From assembly GCF_000815065.1 (NCBI RefSeq), contig NZ_CP007585.1, positions 372,001 through 436,000 of the forward strand: a DNA stretch of 64,000 bases. The letters are read 5' to 3'. Every line of letters begins with the position of its first letter. The first letter of the stretch is position 1. Both the position numbers and the translations under genes were made by a program. This document shows positions 35,545 to 48,571 of this stretch, one piece after another. Source of the DNA: Mesomycoplasma flocculare ATCC 27399. Lineage in GTDB: Bacteria > Bacillota_I > Bacilli_A > Mycoplasmatales > Metamycoplasmataceae. Below the pieces are notes generated by a model, which was not told the origin of the DNA, ran no database searches, and saw only the letters and a list, made by a program, of their open reading frames with translations.

Positions 35545-36954
35545 TTAGCGGTGTTTTGCAATATCGTTATTAACTGAATGAAAAACAAAACTAACAAGTT
35601 TATCCTGCTCGTCGATTGGCAGATTCGGGTTTGATTTGATTAGACTATATGCATAAATAAAAGCGGGGTGAAGCGAGTTATTCAGAGGGCGACCGATTTG
35701 GTATAAATTAATTCATTTCTTGTTTAATGTTTTTCGTATATTATCGTTATTATTGCGTGTTTTATATTCTTTAACTAAACGTAGATAAGAAAAAATTTTA
35801 AAAATCCCAAAAATAAGTCAAAAATTTCGAACACACTCAGATCATTTTAAAGGAATAAAAAAACAAATTCCAAAAAAATAACTCAAAGCTGGGAATCACG
35901 CAATATAGTATAGAATTTCAGCATATTTATTTGCTGTATTTAAAGTGTGGAGACCAGTTTCTAATGATTGGAAATTCGGTTGACTTGAATTAAAAACTAT
36001 CAATTTATCTGTAAAAAGTGGACTTAATAAAAAAACGAGCCTTATTAAGTAATTAATTAGCAAAAGCGAGGAATCAAGAGTATAATAGAAAATCAGTTTT
36101 TTACTTTTTCTCCGGTTTTTTGCATTATTAAAATAAACCAGAACTTGAATAATCATTAAAAAAACAATAAAAGAACTGCTAAATGCAATATATTGTCAAA
36201 AAGTAAAATTGTTAAAATCGGCAAAAATTAACCAAAAAATTAGCATTAAAAGAGAGACAAAAAAAGTTGTAATTGAATAATAAATTGATTTAGCAGTAAA
36301 AGAAATATTGCTTCAAATTTTTTCAATAATGTTTATTTTAGCTTTAGTTGTTTTTTCATGTTTTTGCAAAATTTCTTGATTTAGTTGGAAAAAGCTATTA
36401 ATTCAGCCTGTATATTTTTCGCGATAATTCATTTTAGAATTTAAATCTGTTATTTCAACAACAGATTTTGCATCAGACAAATAGTTAAAAAACTGATTTT
36501 CATCTTCATGTAATAGCTCTGAATAATTTTGTCTTGTAGTTTTTGTAGTTTTTATTGGTTTTTCTGTTTTTTTATTAAAATTGTTTTCTATATTCTCGGT
36601 TTTAGGTCAAAATCTTCTTTCATCCTCGATATAATTTGAATAACTTTGGTAATTTTCGTTATGATTATAGTATTCTGGACTATTTTTAGCTTCTAATTCA
36701 TTTATATTCTCATTAGTTTCTATTTCTAGAGGCTCGGCTTCAAATGGATTAGGATGGTTTATATTTTCATCTTTTACATAATTTGCTTTTTGAAAATTAT
36801 TATATTGCTGATAACTATGGTCACGAGAAGCAAAGTTGTTATTACGATTTTTGGTATTATTGCTACTATTAGGGTTTCTAGGTATAAAATAATTTGATTG
36901 TTTTGACTCCTTAAATTTGGAATTTGATTTATTGTGTTCGCTATTTAAATTCAT
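35545..36954 (-). CDS. Membrane protein with long Asn-rich cytoplasmic N-terminus
   Basis: 469 residues. The first ~150 are Asn/Ser/Tyr/Glu-rich and look disordered (NPNSSNNTKNRNNNFASR). Then come a soluble part and several membrane segments (about residues 230-400), ending in a charged tail. ATG 36954 was chosen for the AAAGGGG 5 bases upstream. Not recognised. Its site beside the division genes and the disordered head could suggest a cytoskeletal or cell-shape role, but this is only a guess. Confidence 0.68.
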
Positions 36955-37661
36955 AAAAACCCCTTTTTCTAGCGTTTTTTTATTTATCTTGCTAATATTT
37001 TTCAAATTTTACCATAAAACTACAAATAAATTTAACTTAAATTTTTGCGATTTTCTATTTATTGTTGGACATTCATTAGTCTTAATTTAATTTAAATATT
37101 TTTGATAAAATAAGGTAAATAAAATAAAAATCGCTGCATTTTATTAAACTTTTCCGCCTTAATAAATCAATGAATGGCAAAAAATTAAACAAAAAATTTA
37201 ACTTCAAATACTTTTTGCAATAAAAACTTGATAACCAAAGTTAACAATAACATTATTTTTTAAAATTTTAAAAGATCCCTTTTTTCATTTATATATATTT
37301 ATATTTTATATTATATAGCTATATATAGCGCTGAACTAACGAAATTTAATTTTAGATAAAACGCTAATTTTTTAAAAAATTATAATTTAGTATTAAATTT
37401 ACAAATTAAACAATTTTACTAAAAAAATATTCAAAAAACTCTTGGTTAACTGTCAAAATATTAATAAATGTATTAATTCTTAATTTAATATTAAAAAACC
37501 ATTTTTTAACTAAAAATAGCAAAAATTTAACTAAATCTGATAAAACAACAATAATTTTAGAAAATTTTTGGTGTTTTTTAGTTAATTTTAACCACTGAAA
37601 TATTTTTTTCTTAGCAAAAAACCAAACCTGTTTAATGGTTTTTTAAAAAGAAAGTTTGTAT

Positions 37662-37680
37662 AAAAAAAAAAAAAAAAAAA
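37662..37680 (+). repeat. A19 tract at the -35 region of mraZ
   Basis: Nineteen A ending 21 bases before the -10 box, so it covers or abuts the place of the -35 element. Confidence 0.88.
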
Positions 37681-37698
37681 TGCTTTATTTTTGTATTA

Positions 37699-37734
37699 GT
37701 GTATAATTGTGGGTGATAGTGGAGATAATAGGAA
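37699..37734 (+). promoter_or_regulatory. mraZ promoter with three GTG boxes at 10-bp spacing
   Basis: The -10 box TATAAT is 37702-37707. GTG trinucleotides occur at 37699, 37709 and 37719, exactly one helical turn apart, as AGTGT, TGTGGG and AGTGGA. MraZ proteins bind short GTG-containing direct repeats with about 10-bp period upstream of their own gene. The boxes flank the -10 and reach the RBS, so bound MraZ should repress the operon. Confidence 0.65.
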
Positions 37735-38175
37735 ATGTTTGGAACTGTTTTTAGAATATTAGATGAAAAAAATAGAATTGTGCTGCCTCCTGCTTTTCGA
37801 AATGAACTTGAAGGCGATTTCTATATTTCAGCTAATTTGGAAAAGATTCTTGAAATCAGAAGTCAGACCGAGTTTGATTTGCTTGCTCAAAAAATTGGTA
37901 AAGCAAACTTACTTGATCCAAAACTTCGTGATTTTGCAAGATATTTTTTTGGCAACACAGTCAAAGTTTCTGTTGATAGACAAGGCAGATTTTTAATTCC
38001 AAAAAATCTACTCGATCTAGCCACTATCGAAAAAAAACTTTATTTAATAGGGATTAATAACAAAATTGAAATTTGACCTGAACAAAGATATGAACAATTT
38101 TATGCAAAGTTTTCTGATAGCGATATTACCGCCGATCTTGAAAAAGAATTGCTAAAATCAGGTGTTGAATTATAA
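37735..38175 (+). CDS. mraZ: Transcriptional regulator MraZ
   Basis: 146 residues with two AbrB-like halves, each carrying the DxxxR signature (DEKNR at 10-14, DRQGR near 83). It binds repeats in the promoter of the division cluster. The start is ATG 37735 with GGAG upstream. It is followed by rsmH after one base. The GTG boxes in its own leader suggest self-control. Confidence 0.92.
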
Positions 38176-38176
38176 A

Positions 38177-39064
38177 ATGCATATTCCAGTTTTGTTAGAA
38201 GAACTTATTTTAGCACTTCAAGTTAACCCAAAAGGATTTTATGTTGATCTAACTTTAGGACGCGGCGGTCATTCATTAGCAATTCTTGAAAAATTGACAA
38301 CCGGAAAATTATTCGTTTTTGATAAAGACCAGCAAGCTTTAACCGAAACTAAGGCAAAATTATTAGCTGTTAGCCAGAACGTTGAATTTATTTGATCTGA
38401 TTTTTCTGACTTTGATTTTTATTTAAAAAAGTTAGGGGTTGAATTTGTTGATGGATTTGTTGTTGATTTAGGCGTTTCTTCGCCACAAATCGATGATCCA
38501 GAACGAGGATTTTCATATTCTAAAAATTGTATTTTAGATATGCGAATGGACAAAAGTCAAAAACTTAACGCTTTTACGGTTTTAAACGAATATCCTAGTG
38601 AAAAATTAGTGGAAATTTTTTTTAAATATGGCCAAATAAGCTACGCGCGAGAAATCACAAAAGCAATCGTTGCCTCACGCCCTTTGAAAACTACTTTTGA
38701 ACTTGTAAATCTTGTAAAAAAAGTAATTCCTGCTCTGGTGTTCGCAAAAAAAAATTTTATAAAAAATGTTTTTCAGGCTGTACGAATTGAGGTAAATAAT
38801 GAACTTGATTCTTTGCAAAAGTTGTTAGAAAAGTTACCAAAATTTTTAAAACAAGGATCAAAAGTTGCAATTATTAGCTTCCATTCGTTAGAGGACAAAA
38901 TAGTCAAAGATGCATTTTTGGAGTTGGTTAATAAAGACAAGCTGGAATTTTTCCAAAAGGGACTGCCTAAATTTTCTATGAAAGTTTTTCGACCAAAAAC
39001 TACTGAATTAAATAAAAATCCACGATCTAAATCAGCAAAATTACGAATTCTAACCAAAAACTAA
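38177..39064 (+). CDS. rsmH: 16S rRNA (cytosine-1402-N4) methyltransferase
   Basis: 295 residues. [14 protein letters not shown] at the start, the SAM-binding [32 protein letters not shown] and the C-terminal [13 protein letters not shown] are all family landmarks. It methylates C1402 of 16S rRNA in the decoding centre. It sits in the usual mraZ-rsmH-ftsZ order; one base separates it from mraZ. Confidence 0.95.
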
Positions 39065-39095
39065 GCAATAAATATTGAAAAAAGGTAAAAATACT

Positions 39096-40076
39096 ATGGA
39101 AAAATGTAGCAAAATTATGCTAATGGGATTAGGTGATTTTGGATCTAAAGTTGTTAAGTTAGTCAATTTAGATCAAGCTAGTTTTCCAAAATTTTTTATT
39201 AATTCACGCGATGAATACACAAATTTCAATTTTAACTGCAAAAATTCGCTAACCATCGACCAATCAAACTTTAAATATAACTGACAAAAAGCAAGCAAGG
39301 CTCTATCAGATAAAAGTTTAGAAATTAAATCAATTCTTGTTAATGTTAGAATTTTATTTTTAGTTGTCGGTCTTGGCGGAGCAACTGGTTCTGGTGCAGC
39401 ATTAACTGTTGCAAAAATCGCCAAAGATATGGGGATTATCGTAATCATTTTAGCAACTAATCCTTTAAAAGGGGAGTCAAAATTTCGACAACAAACGAGT
39501 TTTGATGTGCTTTTAGAACTAAAAAAAATAGTTGATTCGCTAATTATAATATCAAATGAGCAAATAAGTCAATATTACTCGGACTTTTTTCTTGAAAATG
39601 TTATTAGATTAATCACAGCAAACATTCAAACAAAAATTGGAATTATAATAAAAGCATTATGCCAAAAAAATGCATTAGTTAATGTTAACAATTCAATTGT
39701 AGAATCAATTTTAACTAACAATAACTTTGTTTTTGTTGCATCAGCAATTGCGGCTGGTAATAAAAGAGCAGTTTTTGCAACTGAAAATGCAATTAAAAGT
39801 CATTTTATTGAATTTGATCTTTTCTCATCTGAAGAAATGTTAATTACAATAACTGCAAATAATTCAATTCTTCAATCAGAAATTAGCGATATCCTCGGAA
39901 CAATTAGGAAAAATTTCAATTCCGATTTAAAATTTTCATACGGGGTTTATCATAATCCTAAATTAGAAGATCAAATTGAAATTGGGATTATCGCAAATCA
40001 AAAAAAACACAGTTACGAAAGAGAAAAAGCTACAAAATTTAATCTCGTTTTTGATAACAAGTTCAATATTTTCTAG
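39096..40076 (+). CDS. ftsZ: Divergent cell-division tubulin homolog FtsZ
   Basis: 326 residues. The Rossmann start GLGDFGSKVVK and the nucleotide loop GLGGATGSGAA (near residue 99, standing for the usual GGGTGTG) fit FtsZ, as do ILATNPLKGESKFR and the site after rsmH. The sequence is strongly diverged and there is no obvious C-terminal conserved peptide, since the protein ends NKFNIF. FtsZ is often fast-evolving or dispensable in mycoplasmas. ATG 39096 has AAAGGT upstream; a TTG at 39075 is an alternative. It ends at a hairpin terminator. Confidence 0.85.
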
Positions 40077-40613
40077 GAAAATTCAATTTAAATTTTAGAC
40101 TATTTAAATATAAAATATATAAAACACCTTTTAATAAAAAATTATAATATTTAATGTTGGCAAAACATAATTTTATAATAAAAAGGTGTTTTTTTTTATT
40201 TTTTCGGTAAAGTATTAAAATTTGTGACTTTTCCTTTTGTTTAGCTTAATTTTAAATAGAAAGTAAAAAAAATCGTATAAAATTTTTTGATTTTTTTTTT
40301 TTTTTTTTAGGGGCAATTTTTAAAAAAGGTGCGCCTTTTCGTTAGAAAAATTTTGAGTGAACCCGCCTATTAAAGGGTTTAAATAAAAAAAATATAAAAA
40401 AGTTAGAAAACTATTTTTTTAAAAAATTGAATTAAATTTTTTAAAAATAAAATTTTTATGTTAAAATTTTGTAATACAGAGTAAAAATTACGAGTTTTAC
40501 TAGCTTATTATTTTTACTAACCTAAACCAAGCTAAGAAAATATGGTGCAATTTATAAACACTTTTCGTTGTTTTTATTTTTAATAAATAGAGAATAATTG
40601 GTAGATAAATATT
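40077..40613. other. 537-bp gene-free region between ftsZ and pncB
   Basis: Holds the ftsZ terminator, a T18 tract (40291-40308), a small hairpin AACCC/GGGTT at about 40364-40381, and the GC-rich octamer GGTGCGCC in otherwise AT-rich DNA. No ORF or known riboswitch recognised. Confidence 0.6.
40118..40197 (+). terminator. Terminator after ftsZ
   Basis: AAAACACCTTTTAATAA (40121-40137) pairs with the complementary segment ending AAAAGGTGTTTTTTTT (40177-40197). The long AT-rich loop may add pairing. Confidence 0.75.
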
Positions 40614-41616
40614 ATGTCTAAATCAAATAAAAACAAATATATATCCGACTATTTTTTAGATAGCCAAAAAATTATTGCAAAATTTAACCCTAAAAACATT
40701 GTAATTTTGCAGTTTTTTCAACGCCGTGAGTTTGCAATTCTTGCAGGAATGAATGAGGTTTTGGAATTGCTAATCACAAATAGCGACTATAAAAATTACA
40801 AAATTCGTTATTTAAAAGACGGAACTCGGCTTGGCAAAAAGGAAGTTGTTCTTGAACTAGAAGGACCTTTGCATCTTTTTGGCCATTTTGAAGGAATGAT
40901 TGACGGAATTTTGGCACGCTCAACATCTATCGCCACAAACGCCTATTTATGCAAAAAGGCTGCTAATAATAAGGATATTATTTTTATGGCTGACCGTTCT
41001 GATCATTATCTAATGCATGAAATCGATGGAAAAGCCGCGCGAATAGGGGGGGTTAGTTTATTTAGCAATTTAGCTCAAGCTGGAAGTTTAAAATCTGAAA
41101 ATTTTGGTTCTATGCCTCATGCTTTAATCCAAAATTTTCAAGGAAATTTAATTGAAGCTACCCGGGCATATGCAAAAATTTTTCCTGAAAAAGAATTAGT
41201 TGCACTTGTTGATTTTAATAACGATGCACTAACAGATTCGCTCGCTGTTCTTGCCGAGTTTGGAAAAAAATTAGCTGGTATTAGAATCGATACTTCAAAA
41301 AATATTGCTGATAAAATGTTTGTGACGCCGCAAAGTGATGAATTTGGTATTAATGCTAAATTAGTTAAAAAACTTCGTCATGAACTCGATAAAAATCATG
41401 GAAAACACGTAAAAATTATCGTTTCATCCGGACTTAACCCGCTAAAAATAAAAAAACTAGAAGATCAAAATGCACCAATTGATGCCTATGGTGTTGGTGA
41501 ATATATGTTACGAATACGTCATCATTTTAGTGCTGATGCAACTGTTTTAAACAATCAAAAAATCGCTAAATTTGGTCGTTTTTACCGAAAAAACCCAAAA
41601 TTAATCACTTTTGATT

Positions 41617-41627
<11 letters not shown>
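40614..41627 (+). CDS. pncB: Nicotinate phosphoribosyltransferase
   Basis: 337 residues. It makes nicotinate mononucleotide from nicotinate and PRPP, the first step of NAD salvage. Landmarks: FFQRREFAILAGMNEVL near the start, ARSTSIATNA, RIDTSKN and VSSGLNPLKI (phosphate-binding barrel strands) and YGVGEYML near the C-terminus. It is shorter than enterobacterial PncB but normal for mycoplasmas. The end overlaps the next gene by 11 bases. Confidence 0.85.
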
Positions 41628-43920
<2,293 letters not shown>

Positions 43921-43924
<4 letters not shown>

Positions 43925-44790
43925 TAACCTAAAATTCAACGATAATTATGTTTTTTATTTAAATGTTGTACTAATGGGACTAACCGAATTAAAATTAATG
44001 CATAAATAGGGAATGAAATGGTGGATTTTAAAATAATTGGTGTTAAATAAAAAAAGAAATAATTTTGAATTAAACGATCTCGTCCTGTTCTATTTAAAAA
44101 ACGATTATAGTATTGGACAAAAGCATATGGATGCCAAAGTCAACGAAAAATTAAGAAACAAAAACTGAGAACAAAAACAGTTATTAAAGCTATTTTTAAC
44201 ATTTTTATTCGGGTTTTCCAATATCAAATTAATAAAATCGTCGTAAACAAGGATAAAATAATTCCAAAACTTGCAATTAGACTTAGAACAAATTTTTTTG
44301 TGAAAAGATTTTTCCAATCTTTTGCTGTTTTTTTAATTTGGCTTTCTTCAGCGTATAAATAATAAAAAAAAACAAAAATTACGATTATATAGGTTAAGCA
44401 AAGCAAAAATATTAAAATAATATCTTTTCTATAAGCTAAACTAAATATTAGGGATGAAATTATTGCGATTAAAATTGGTATAATCCCATATTCCCAAGTT
44501 CAAAAAACAACACGATTTGTTAGTAATAATTTGCTAAAATCAAAGCTAAAAGCGACAATCAAACCTTTAAATCAACGAAAAATTATACCAATCAAAACAT
44601 AAAAAGGTAATTCAAAGGCAATATTGAATCGTTTTGGAAGTGCTATTTTGAAAAAAAAGCTAATAATTAAAAACATCGCCATTAAAAAACCTGATATTAC
44701 TAATTCAAAACTAGAAAAAAGAAAAATTCTGCGATTTTTTATCACAAAATTTTTAATCGGGTTTGTAAAAGTTCTTAAGATTGCTAGCAT
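43921..44790 (-). CDS. Multi-span membrane protein, possibly an ECF S-component
   Basis: 289 residues with about seven hydrophobic segments. The first half (ELVISGFLMAMFLIISFFFK, then FELPFYVLIGIIFRWFKG) resembles the substrate-binding S-components of energy-coupling-factor vitamin transporters, but no ligand motif is clear. It converges on metS with overlapping stop codons (TTAATAA). rnc is 30 bases upstream, and they are probably co-transcribed. Confidence 0.55.
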
Positions 44791-44820
44791 AGATTAAAAT
44801 TATATATAAAAAACATTTTT

Positions 44821-45498
44821 TTAGTCATTGTCGCTAGCAAAAATACTTAATGCATTAGCAGCTGCGGCAAATTCTGCTTCCTTTATTGATTTGCCATAGC
44901 CAATTCCGTATTTTTTGTGTTCTCAAAAAAGGTCAACACGAAAAGTCCCATCAGCTAGCTTAAAAGCCAAATAGTTAATTTTATTTGAAGAGGAAAATGC
45001 TTGAATTTTTTCTTGAAAAATTGACTTTGGGTCTTTATACTGTTTTTCTTTTGCAAAATTTACTTTCTTATATAAATATTCAGCAAGAAATTCATCTAAT
45101 TTTTTAAAGCCTTGATCTAATAAAATTGCTGCACAAAACGATTCAAAAATATCAGCTTTTAGTTTGTTATTATCACGGATATCATATGCTCCTTTGCCAA
45201 GAAGAACAAGCTCAATTAGCCCAAGATTTTGACATGCTTCAGCAAGAGCAGTTGTTGATGTAAGCGTTGATCGAAGTTGGCTGGAATGACCCTCACTTTT
45301 ATAGTTATCATAAATTACTCGAGAAATTGCATAATTAATTGCTGAATCACCTAGGAATTCAAGCATTTCGTAATTAGGCGCATCAGGATTTGTAAAATTA
45401 TAACTTTTGTGAGTTAATGCTTGAATGTAAATATTAATCGAATTTGGTTTTATTTTTATTCTTTTTAAAAACTCACGAACCTTATTATAATTTTGCAT
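44821..45498 (-). CDS. rnc: Ribonuclease III
   Basis: 225 residues. The RNase III signature NYEMLEFLGDSA (metal-binding Glu/Asp) and KADIFESFCAAILLDQG form the catalytic domain. The C-terminal double-stranded-RNA-binding domain begins at DPKSIFQEKIQAF and ends KEAEFAAAANAL. It processes rRNA precursors and structured mRNAs. AAGGAA stands 4-5 bases before the ATG. An A20/T20 tract lies just upstream. Confidence 0.95.
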
Positions 45499-45518
45499 TT
45501 TGTTCCTTATTTTTTTTC

Positions 45519-45538
45519 AAAAAAAAAAAAAAAAAAAA
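45519..45538. repeat. A20 homopolymer between the lipoprotein gene and rnc
   Basis: Twenty A on the plus strand, i.e. T20 on the coding strand, in the 46-base gap between the upstream lipoprotein stop and the rnc start. Confidence 0.9.
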
Positions 45539-45544
45539 TTAAAG

Positions 45545-46066
45545 CTAGTTTTTTTTAAAACTTAATGAAAAAATTTGATGTCCAACAATATGTGCTTGAC
45601 TCGAATGAAAATGACCAAATTCAAGTTCTAGTTTTAATTTTTTTTCCTGATCAAAAAATTGGTAATTCATTCTGATAAAACTAACCTGTTGCCTAGGAAG
45701 ATTTTCAGGCAAAGGAAGTGTTGAAATCGGGTAAAAATTTAAAACTTTTTTTTCAACTAATTTTTGGATTACATTATAAGTTATTTCCTGATCCTTTAAA
45801 CAGTTATTAGCACCATTATCACACGAAAAAGGGAATTCATCCCTATTTTTACTTTTAATTTCGTTAAAAATTTCAAAAAATTCATTTCTAAAGTCAGAAT
45901 AAGAATAATTTTGATTTAAAAGTTCTAATAAATATGGCTCTTTTTTTAGCCTAATCTCGTCTTGAAAGGCTGGGTTTGAATTAATTGTATTAAATTCTAT
46001 TCGCGAATTGTTGCAAGAAACTAAAAAAATCATAACAAAAACAAATGAAAACAACCCTTTTTTCAC
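45545..46066 (-). CDS. Small lipoprotein
   Basis: 173 residues. The signal peptide ends FLVSC (Cys18). The hydrophilic remainder has two more Cys (FSCDNGANNC), which could pair, and a C-terminal beta-like part with several His (GHFHSSQAHIVGH). Not recognised. It is divergent from the DUF31 peptidase gene and lies in front of rnc. Confidence 0.72.
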   Translation of the reverse strand: MKKGLFSFVFVMIFLVSCNNSRIEFNTINSNPAFQDEIRLKKEPYLLELLNQNYSYSDFRNEFFEIFNEIKSKNRDEFPFSCDNGANNCLKDQEITYNVIQKLVEKKVLNFYPISTLPLPENLPRQQVSFIRMNYQFFDQEKKLKLELEFGHFHSSQAHIVGHQIFSLSFKKN

Positions 46067-46210
46067 CGCGTTCCTTTTTTGTGTTATTTAAAAATTGAAG
46101 AAAATTGAATTCTTTGTCTTGATAATAATTTTATCATAAAAATCAATTAAATCCAAAAATAAATTTGCTATTTTCGTATTAGTATTTTAGAAATTTTGCT
46201 TATTTTTTTA

Positions 46211-46216
46211 TATAAT
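46211..46216 (+). promoter_or_regulatory. -10 box for the DUF31 peptidase
   Basis: TATAAT 38 bases before the ATG at 46254. Confidence 0.5.
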
Positions 46217-46253
46217 TACTTTAAATATAGCGCAAATTGTTTTAGGAGATAAA

Positions 46254-47948
46254 ATGACAAAGAGGCGGAAAATTTTGCTTTCAGCAGTGTTGTTTTTTTC
46301 AATTGCTATTGGAATTGGTGGTTATTTTAGTTATCTTAATTTTTTTAACAGCTCACCTAAAAACATCTTCACAGGGCTTGATTTAGTCCTTGTGGATAAA
46401 AAGACAAAAATAAAAGACCCCAAATTAGAAGAGATTAAAGATTATAAAGAAAGTGATTTTATTAAATTCAATAGCTGAGCAGTGCATGCTAACGACAAAA
46501 ACGATGATTTAAACATCGAATTAGGACAAAAAGAGTCATTTTTTTCTGAGCTTTCAAGTTTTGATCTTAAAAAAATCAAGCAAAATAACATAATATTCCC
46601 CGAAGGATATAAAGGTTTTGATTTTAATACTGACAATAATTTTGTCACAAAAGAAAATAATGAAAAATTCCTTGGATCTGAAAATGATAATCTATTAGTA
46701 TATGATCTTAATTACCCCAAAATCAATGAACTTATTCAGGAAAAAGAAGCTTTTAAATCTGATATTTTAAATCAAAAATTCACAATTTTTGACTCAAAAG
46801 CACGGAATAAAATTTTTAAAATTAATAAAATTGGTGTTTATTCTCAACCCCTAAAGTCAGAAGAATATGATTGAATTTATCAAAAAAATGTTAAATTCAA
46901 AACAGGAACAGCAGCAATTTTAGATGCAAGCCATGATAAAGCCCTGTTGATTACAAATTATCATGTAATAAAACCAAGCGAGTATAGTTATAAAGATGAA
47001 ACTTTTGAAATAAACTCACAAAATTTAAGATTTTGGAATAAATTAGGTGGGAATTTTCTTGAATGATATGATAATGGTAAAATTTATAGTTTAGATCGCG
47101 ATAATACCGCCTTACTTTTTTATCTAAAAGAGGTTTTTGAGAAAAAAATTGTTCAACCAGATCATGCAAAAGTTATCAAATATCTTATTGATTTTTATAA
47201 CAATTATTTTGAAATTCCCTCCAATTTTGATGATAAAAAATTTGATATTGGTATATTTTATTTTAACTACAAAAAATTTAACGAAGATTTAAAAAGTTTA
47301 GCAAAATTTTATTATGATAAAAAGGCAGAAATATTAAAAAAAATCCAACAAAATAATAAAGTTGACAACCTTAGTGACAAAAATAAAGGCTCAATCGAAT
47401 CTAAATTTAATGATTTTTTGATTTCATACCAAAATTTTATTAATTTTTGGGAAAAAATGAGTAAAGAGAAACCTGTCGAGATTTCTGAAAAAGTTTGAAA
47501 AAAAGGTGATTATAGTTACGATTTAAATATTTCATTATTCTGGCCTAAAGCAAAAATAATGAAAAACAATTTTAAAGGCGTTTTTGCAAACGATCCGCAG
47601 GAAAATTTTTCGCGACTTTCACTTTATTTTTACACAAATAATGGCCCTGGTGCATCTGGTTCTGGTGTTTTTAACAAAAAAGGCGAGTTGCAATTTATTA
47701 ACGCTTTTGGATTAATTAATAATTTTTATAATAATGATTCTAAAGTCGAAAAAAATTATTATGATAAGCTAAACACAAACATTTCTTTATCAGGTGGCGT
47801 GCCACTTGTTACAGAAGAATATAATTTAGCTAGTTCGATAAAAAGTTTTTATCCATCTAAACAAAAAAATGCTTTTAGTTTTATTAAAAACGAAGATGTT
47901 AAAGTAATAGATGTTTTGAAACAAAAAACCCGCAAGATTTTACTTTAA
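46254..47948 (+). CDS. DUF31 chymotrypsin-like surface peptidase
   Basis: 564 residues with an N-terminal membrane anchor (about 7-28) and a large ectodomain. The catalytic triad can be placed: His237 in ITNYHVI, Asp331 in KFDIGIFYF and Ser468 in GPGASGSGVFN. This is the pattern of mycoplasma DUF31 proteins, the family of the immunoglobulin protease MIP. No MIB-type antibody-binding gene is next to it, so its target may differ. TTAGGAG precedes the ATG. The 3' end overlaps the terminator stem. Confidence 0.82.
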
Positions 47949-47966
47949 AATCGCGGGTTTTTTGTT
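47922..47966 (+). terminator. Terminator overlapping the end of the DUF31 gene
   Basis: CAAAAAACCCGC (47922-47933) pairs with GCGGGTTTTTTG (47953-47964). The stop codon lies in the loop. Confidence 0.85.
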
Positions 47967-47993
47967 TTCATACTGGCGCACCAGTTGCTAGAA

Positions 47994-48072
47994 TTATTAT
48001 GAGATGGGAATTAAAACCAATATTTCAAAGAATAATATTAAATTTATAATAATCTTTGAAATCTCATAATAA
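47994..48072. repeat. Interrupted 20-bp inverted repeat
   Basis: The right arm TCTTTGAAATCTCATAATAA (48053-48072) is fully complementary to a left arm split in two, TTATTATGAGAT (47994-48005) and TTTCAAAGA (48023-48031), by about 17 extra bases. Confidence 0.75.
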
Positions 48073-48523
48073 ATATGAAATCGTTTCAAATTATACCATA
48101 AAAATTTTAAATAACAAAAAATAAAAAAATTTTGCAAATTAATTATTCATGTTAAATTACCTTGAATTTTGCAGTTTCATATCTCTATTTTTTTTGTTTT
48201 TTTTCTTAAAATACCTTTTTTGGGTAAATAAATATCTGCCAATAATTTATTAAAGCCTTAGACAAAAACAAAGGAAACTTGAACGAATTTAACGCGCTTT
48301 AGTATAAATTATAACGATATTCATGCATTTTAAAATAATATAAAGCATAGAAATTAGTTTAGAAATTTCAAAAAATAAGGAGATTAAATTTAAAAAATTT
48401 AAATTATTAATACACTTAAATTGTAATAACCTTAACAAAATTAATTTTTTCTTTATTTATGTATAAAAAACCAAAAAATTTTTCACTTTTTTCAAAAAAA
48501 TTATTTAAAAAATAAATAATTTT

Positions 48524-48535
48524 ATGTATAATAAA
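48524..48535 (+). promoter_or_regulatory. -10 box for the ulaDEF operon
   Basis: TGTATAATA lies about 40 bases before the ulaD ATG, followed by AAGGTAAGGAG as RBS. Confidence 0.5.
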
Positions 48536-48571
48536 AAAAACTAAAAACACTACTAAGGTAAGGAGAAAATA

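Larger units (their letters stand above)
36955..37734. other. 780-bp gene-free region before mraZ
   Basis: A long, very AT-rich divergent spacer. It contains a palindromic stretch around 37300-37330 (TATATAGCTATATATA), an A19 tract at 37662-37680, and the mraZ promoter. No open frame with an RBS and no RNA gene recognised. Confidence 0.6.
47949..48571. other. 623-bp gene-free region before ulaD
   Basis: Contains a palindrome ACTGGcgcaCCAGT (47972-47985), a large interrupted inverted repeat (47994-48072), and near the end the ulaD promoter. No ORF found. Confidence 0.65.

Noticed and set aside
36955-37734. The AT-rich spacer before mraZ as a replication origin
   Set aside because: No dnaA/dnaN neighbours and no cluster of DnaA boxes could be made out.
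40320-40385. GGTGCGCC and AACCC...GGGTT region before pncB as SRP RNA or a riboswitch
   Set aside because: The conserved GGAAGCAGC-type loop of SRP RNA and known riboswitch cores were not found; the hairpin is short.
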